From: Candidatus Muproteobacteria bacterium
Lineage (GTDB): Bacteria > Pseudomonadota > Gammaproteobacteria > Acidiferrobacterales > Sulfurifustaceae
Assembly (NCBI GenBank): GCA_023266455.1
Contig: JAHFQD010000137.1
Coordinates: forward strand, 1-5,778
Direction of reading: 5' to 3'
DNA: 5,778 nucleotides
Below are positions 4,564-5,778 of the stretch, one piece after another; position 1 is the first letter of the stretch; every line of letters starts with the position of its first letter. The translations under genes and the position numbers were made by a program. The notes beneath the pieces were generated by a model. That model was not told the origin of the DNA and searched no databases. It saw only the letters and a list, made by a program, of their open reading frames with translations.

Positions 4564-5778
4564 ATGCGCCAAGCAACCCACGACATCATCTCCATCGGCC
4601 ATTACATCAACGGCGTTCGCGTTGCTGGCGCCGGCGATCGTTTCGGCGATGTTTTCAATCCTGCTTCTGGCGATGTCTCGGCGCGCGTGCGTTATGCGAC
4701 GGACGCCGATGTCGACGCCGCCGTGTTCGCCGCGCGCGCGGCATTCGGCGAATGGTCGCAAACGCCGCCGCTGAAACGTGCGCGCGTGATGTTTCGCTTT
4801 AAAGAATTAATCGAAAAACACATGGACGATCTTGCCGCGGCGATCACGCGCGAGCATGGCAAAGTGTTGGCGGATGCGAAAGGCGAAGTCGTTCGCGGTT
4901 TGGAAGTTGTCGAATACGCGTGCGGCATTCCGGAATTGCTCAAGGGCGAATACACCGAGCAAGTCGCCAACGGCGTCGACGCCTGGACATTGCGCCAGCC
5001 GCTCGGTGTATGTGGCGGTATCACGCCATTCAACTTTCCAGTCATGGTGCCGATGTGGATGTTCCCCATGGCGATCGCTTGCGGTAACAGTTTCGTACTC
5101 AAGCCGTCCGAGCGCGATCCGAGTCCGAGTTTGATGTTGGCCGACTTGTTACGGCAGGCCGGATTACCCGACGGTGTTTTCAACGTGGTGCAGGGCGATA
5201 AATCCGCGGTCGACGCGTTGTTGGCGCATGCCGGTGTCGATGCGATGAGCTTCGTCGGTTCGACGCCGATCGCGCAATACATTTATGCCACCGCCTGCGC
5301 CGCCGGCAAACGCGTGCAGGCGCTCGGCGGTGCCAAGAATCATTTGGTGGCGATGCCGGACGCCGATCTCGACAAGACCGTGGACGCGCTGATCGGTGCC
5401 GCTTACGGTTCGGCGGGCGAACGCTGCATGGCGATCTCGGTGGCGGTCGCTGTCGGTGCTAGCGCGGATCCGTTGGTGAAGGCATTAGCGCAACGCGTAC
5501 GCGAACTTAAAATCGGTGCTGGCGACGATCCGACGATGGAAATGGGGCCGGTGGTGACGCAAGCGCATCGACAGCGAATTCTGGATTACATCGACGACGG
5601 CGTGCGCGCCGGCGCCGCGCTGGTGGTCGATGGCCGCCAACACAAAGTACCCGAACGCGGTTTCTTTTTAGGCGGTTCGATTTTCGACCACGTCACGCCG
5701 GCGATGCGTATTTATCGTGAAGAAATTTTCGGCCCGGTCCTATGCGTCGTGCGTGTGCCGGATTTGGCGCAAGCGATC
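4564..5778 (+). CDS. mmsA: CoA-acylating methylmalonate-semialdehyde dehydrogenase (3' partial)
   Basis: The first 405 codons are present, open to the right edge, of a family usually near 500 residues. The enzyme oxidises methylmalonate semialdehyde (and malonate semialdehyde) to propionyl-CoA (acetyl-CoA) with NAD and CoA, releasing CO2, in valine, beta-alanine and myo-inositol breakdown. Landmarks are HYINGVRV (13-20), FNPASGDV (31-38), [14 protein letters not shown] (96-109), [16 protein letters not shown] (153-168) with N157 stabilising the thioester intermediate, LKPSERDPS (179-187), FVGST (230-234), and [11 protein letters not shown] (282-292) with catalytic C288. EEIFGPVL follows at 386-393. 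ALGGAKNH (253-260) lacks the glutamate that acts as general base in hydrolytic aldehyde dehydrogenases, which fits the CoA-dependent subgroup, as do CMAIS and the Met/Trp-rich stretch. The Glu before R287 replaces the more usual Gln. It follows zapE by 44 bases and could share its transcript; its own regulation is not evident. Confidence 0.93.
   Translation, partial: MRQATHDIISIGHYINGVRVAGAGDRFGDVFNPASGDVSARVRYATDADVDAAVFAARAAFGEWSQTPPLKRARVMFRFKELIEKHMDDLAAAITREHGKVLADAKGEVVRGLEVVEYACGIPELLKGEYTEQVANGVDAWTLRQPLGVCGGITPFNFPVMVPMWMFPMAIACGNSFVLKPSERDPSPSLMLADLLRQAGLPDGVFNVVQGDKSAVDALLAHAGVDAMSFVGSTPIAQYIYATACAAGKRVQALGGAKNHLVAMPDADLDKTVDALIGAAYGSAGERCMAISVAVAVGASADPLVKALAQRVRELKIGAGDDPTMEMGPVVTQAHRQRILDYIDDGVRAGAALVVDGRQHKVPERGFFLGGSIFDHVTPAMRIYREEIFGPVLCVVRVPDLAQAI

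Noticed and set aside
4544..4774. Short open frame starting near the mmsA ribosome binding site
   Set aside because: It is in a different frame from mmsA, has no domain, and overlaps the conserved N-terminus of the dehydrogenase.
4692..5282. Open frame of 196 codons antisense to mmsA
   Set aside because: The translation is Ser, Thr and Asn rich without domains, as expected from the reverse complement of GC-biased codons. mmsA on the other strand is unambiguous.

Overview
The window reads as chromosomal DNA of a moderately GC-rich gammaproteobacterium. A PilY1 tail followed by a small PilY2-like gene is the minor-pilin operon arrangement of gammaproteobacteria. QorA and ZapE are also close to their enterobacterial and pseudomonad forms. 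Coding is dense, with gaps of 4 to 81 bases. I see no transposase, integrase, CRISPR array, tRNA or rRNA.

Region 1 (1-852, + strand): the 3' end of a type IV pilus tip adhesin gene (pilY1-like), an intergenic hairpin, and a small secreted protein in the pilY2 position. The operon ends there; no pilE pilin follows in this window. A compact hairpin with the PilY2-like stop codon as its loop separates it from the next unit.

Region 2 (861-2319, - strand): a two-gene unit converging on region 1. Its first gene is cbiZ, an adenosylcobinamide amidohydrolase for corrinoid salvage and cobamide remodelling. Its second, 19 bases downstream, encodes a secreted family 3 solute-binding protein without visible ABC partners. 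The pairing is the least ordinary feature of the window.

Region 3 (2320-2400): an 81-base divergent control region with a perfect TATAAT reading toward cbiZ, a possible weaker -10 reading toward qorA, and a perfect 6-base inverted repeat. There is no room for a cobalamin riboswitch.

Region 4 (2401-5778, + strand): qorA (NADPH:quinone reductase), zapE (cell-division AAA+ ATPase) and the first 405 codons of mmsA (CoA-acylating methylmalonate-semialdehyde dehydrogenase), which runs off the window. The spacings (4 and 44 bases) suit a shared transcript, but the three functions have no evident pathway in common.

Most genes are well-known families. The points worth a second look are contextual: cbiZ paired with an orphan binding protein and lacking a riboswitch, the operator-like repeat between the divergent genes, and the two hairpins around the PilY2-like gene. 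I found no convincing sign of a wholly new system.
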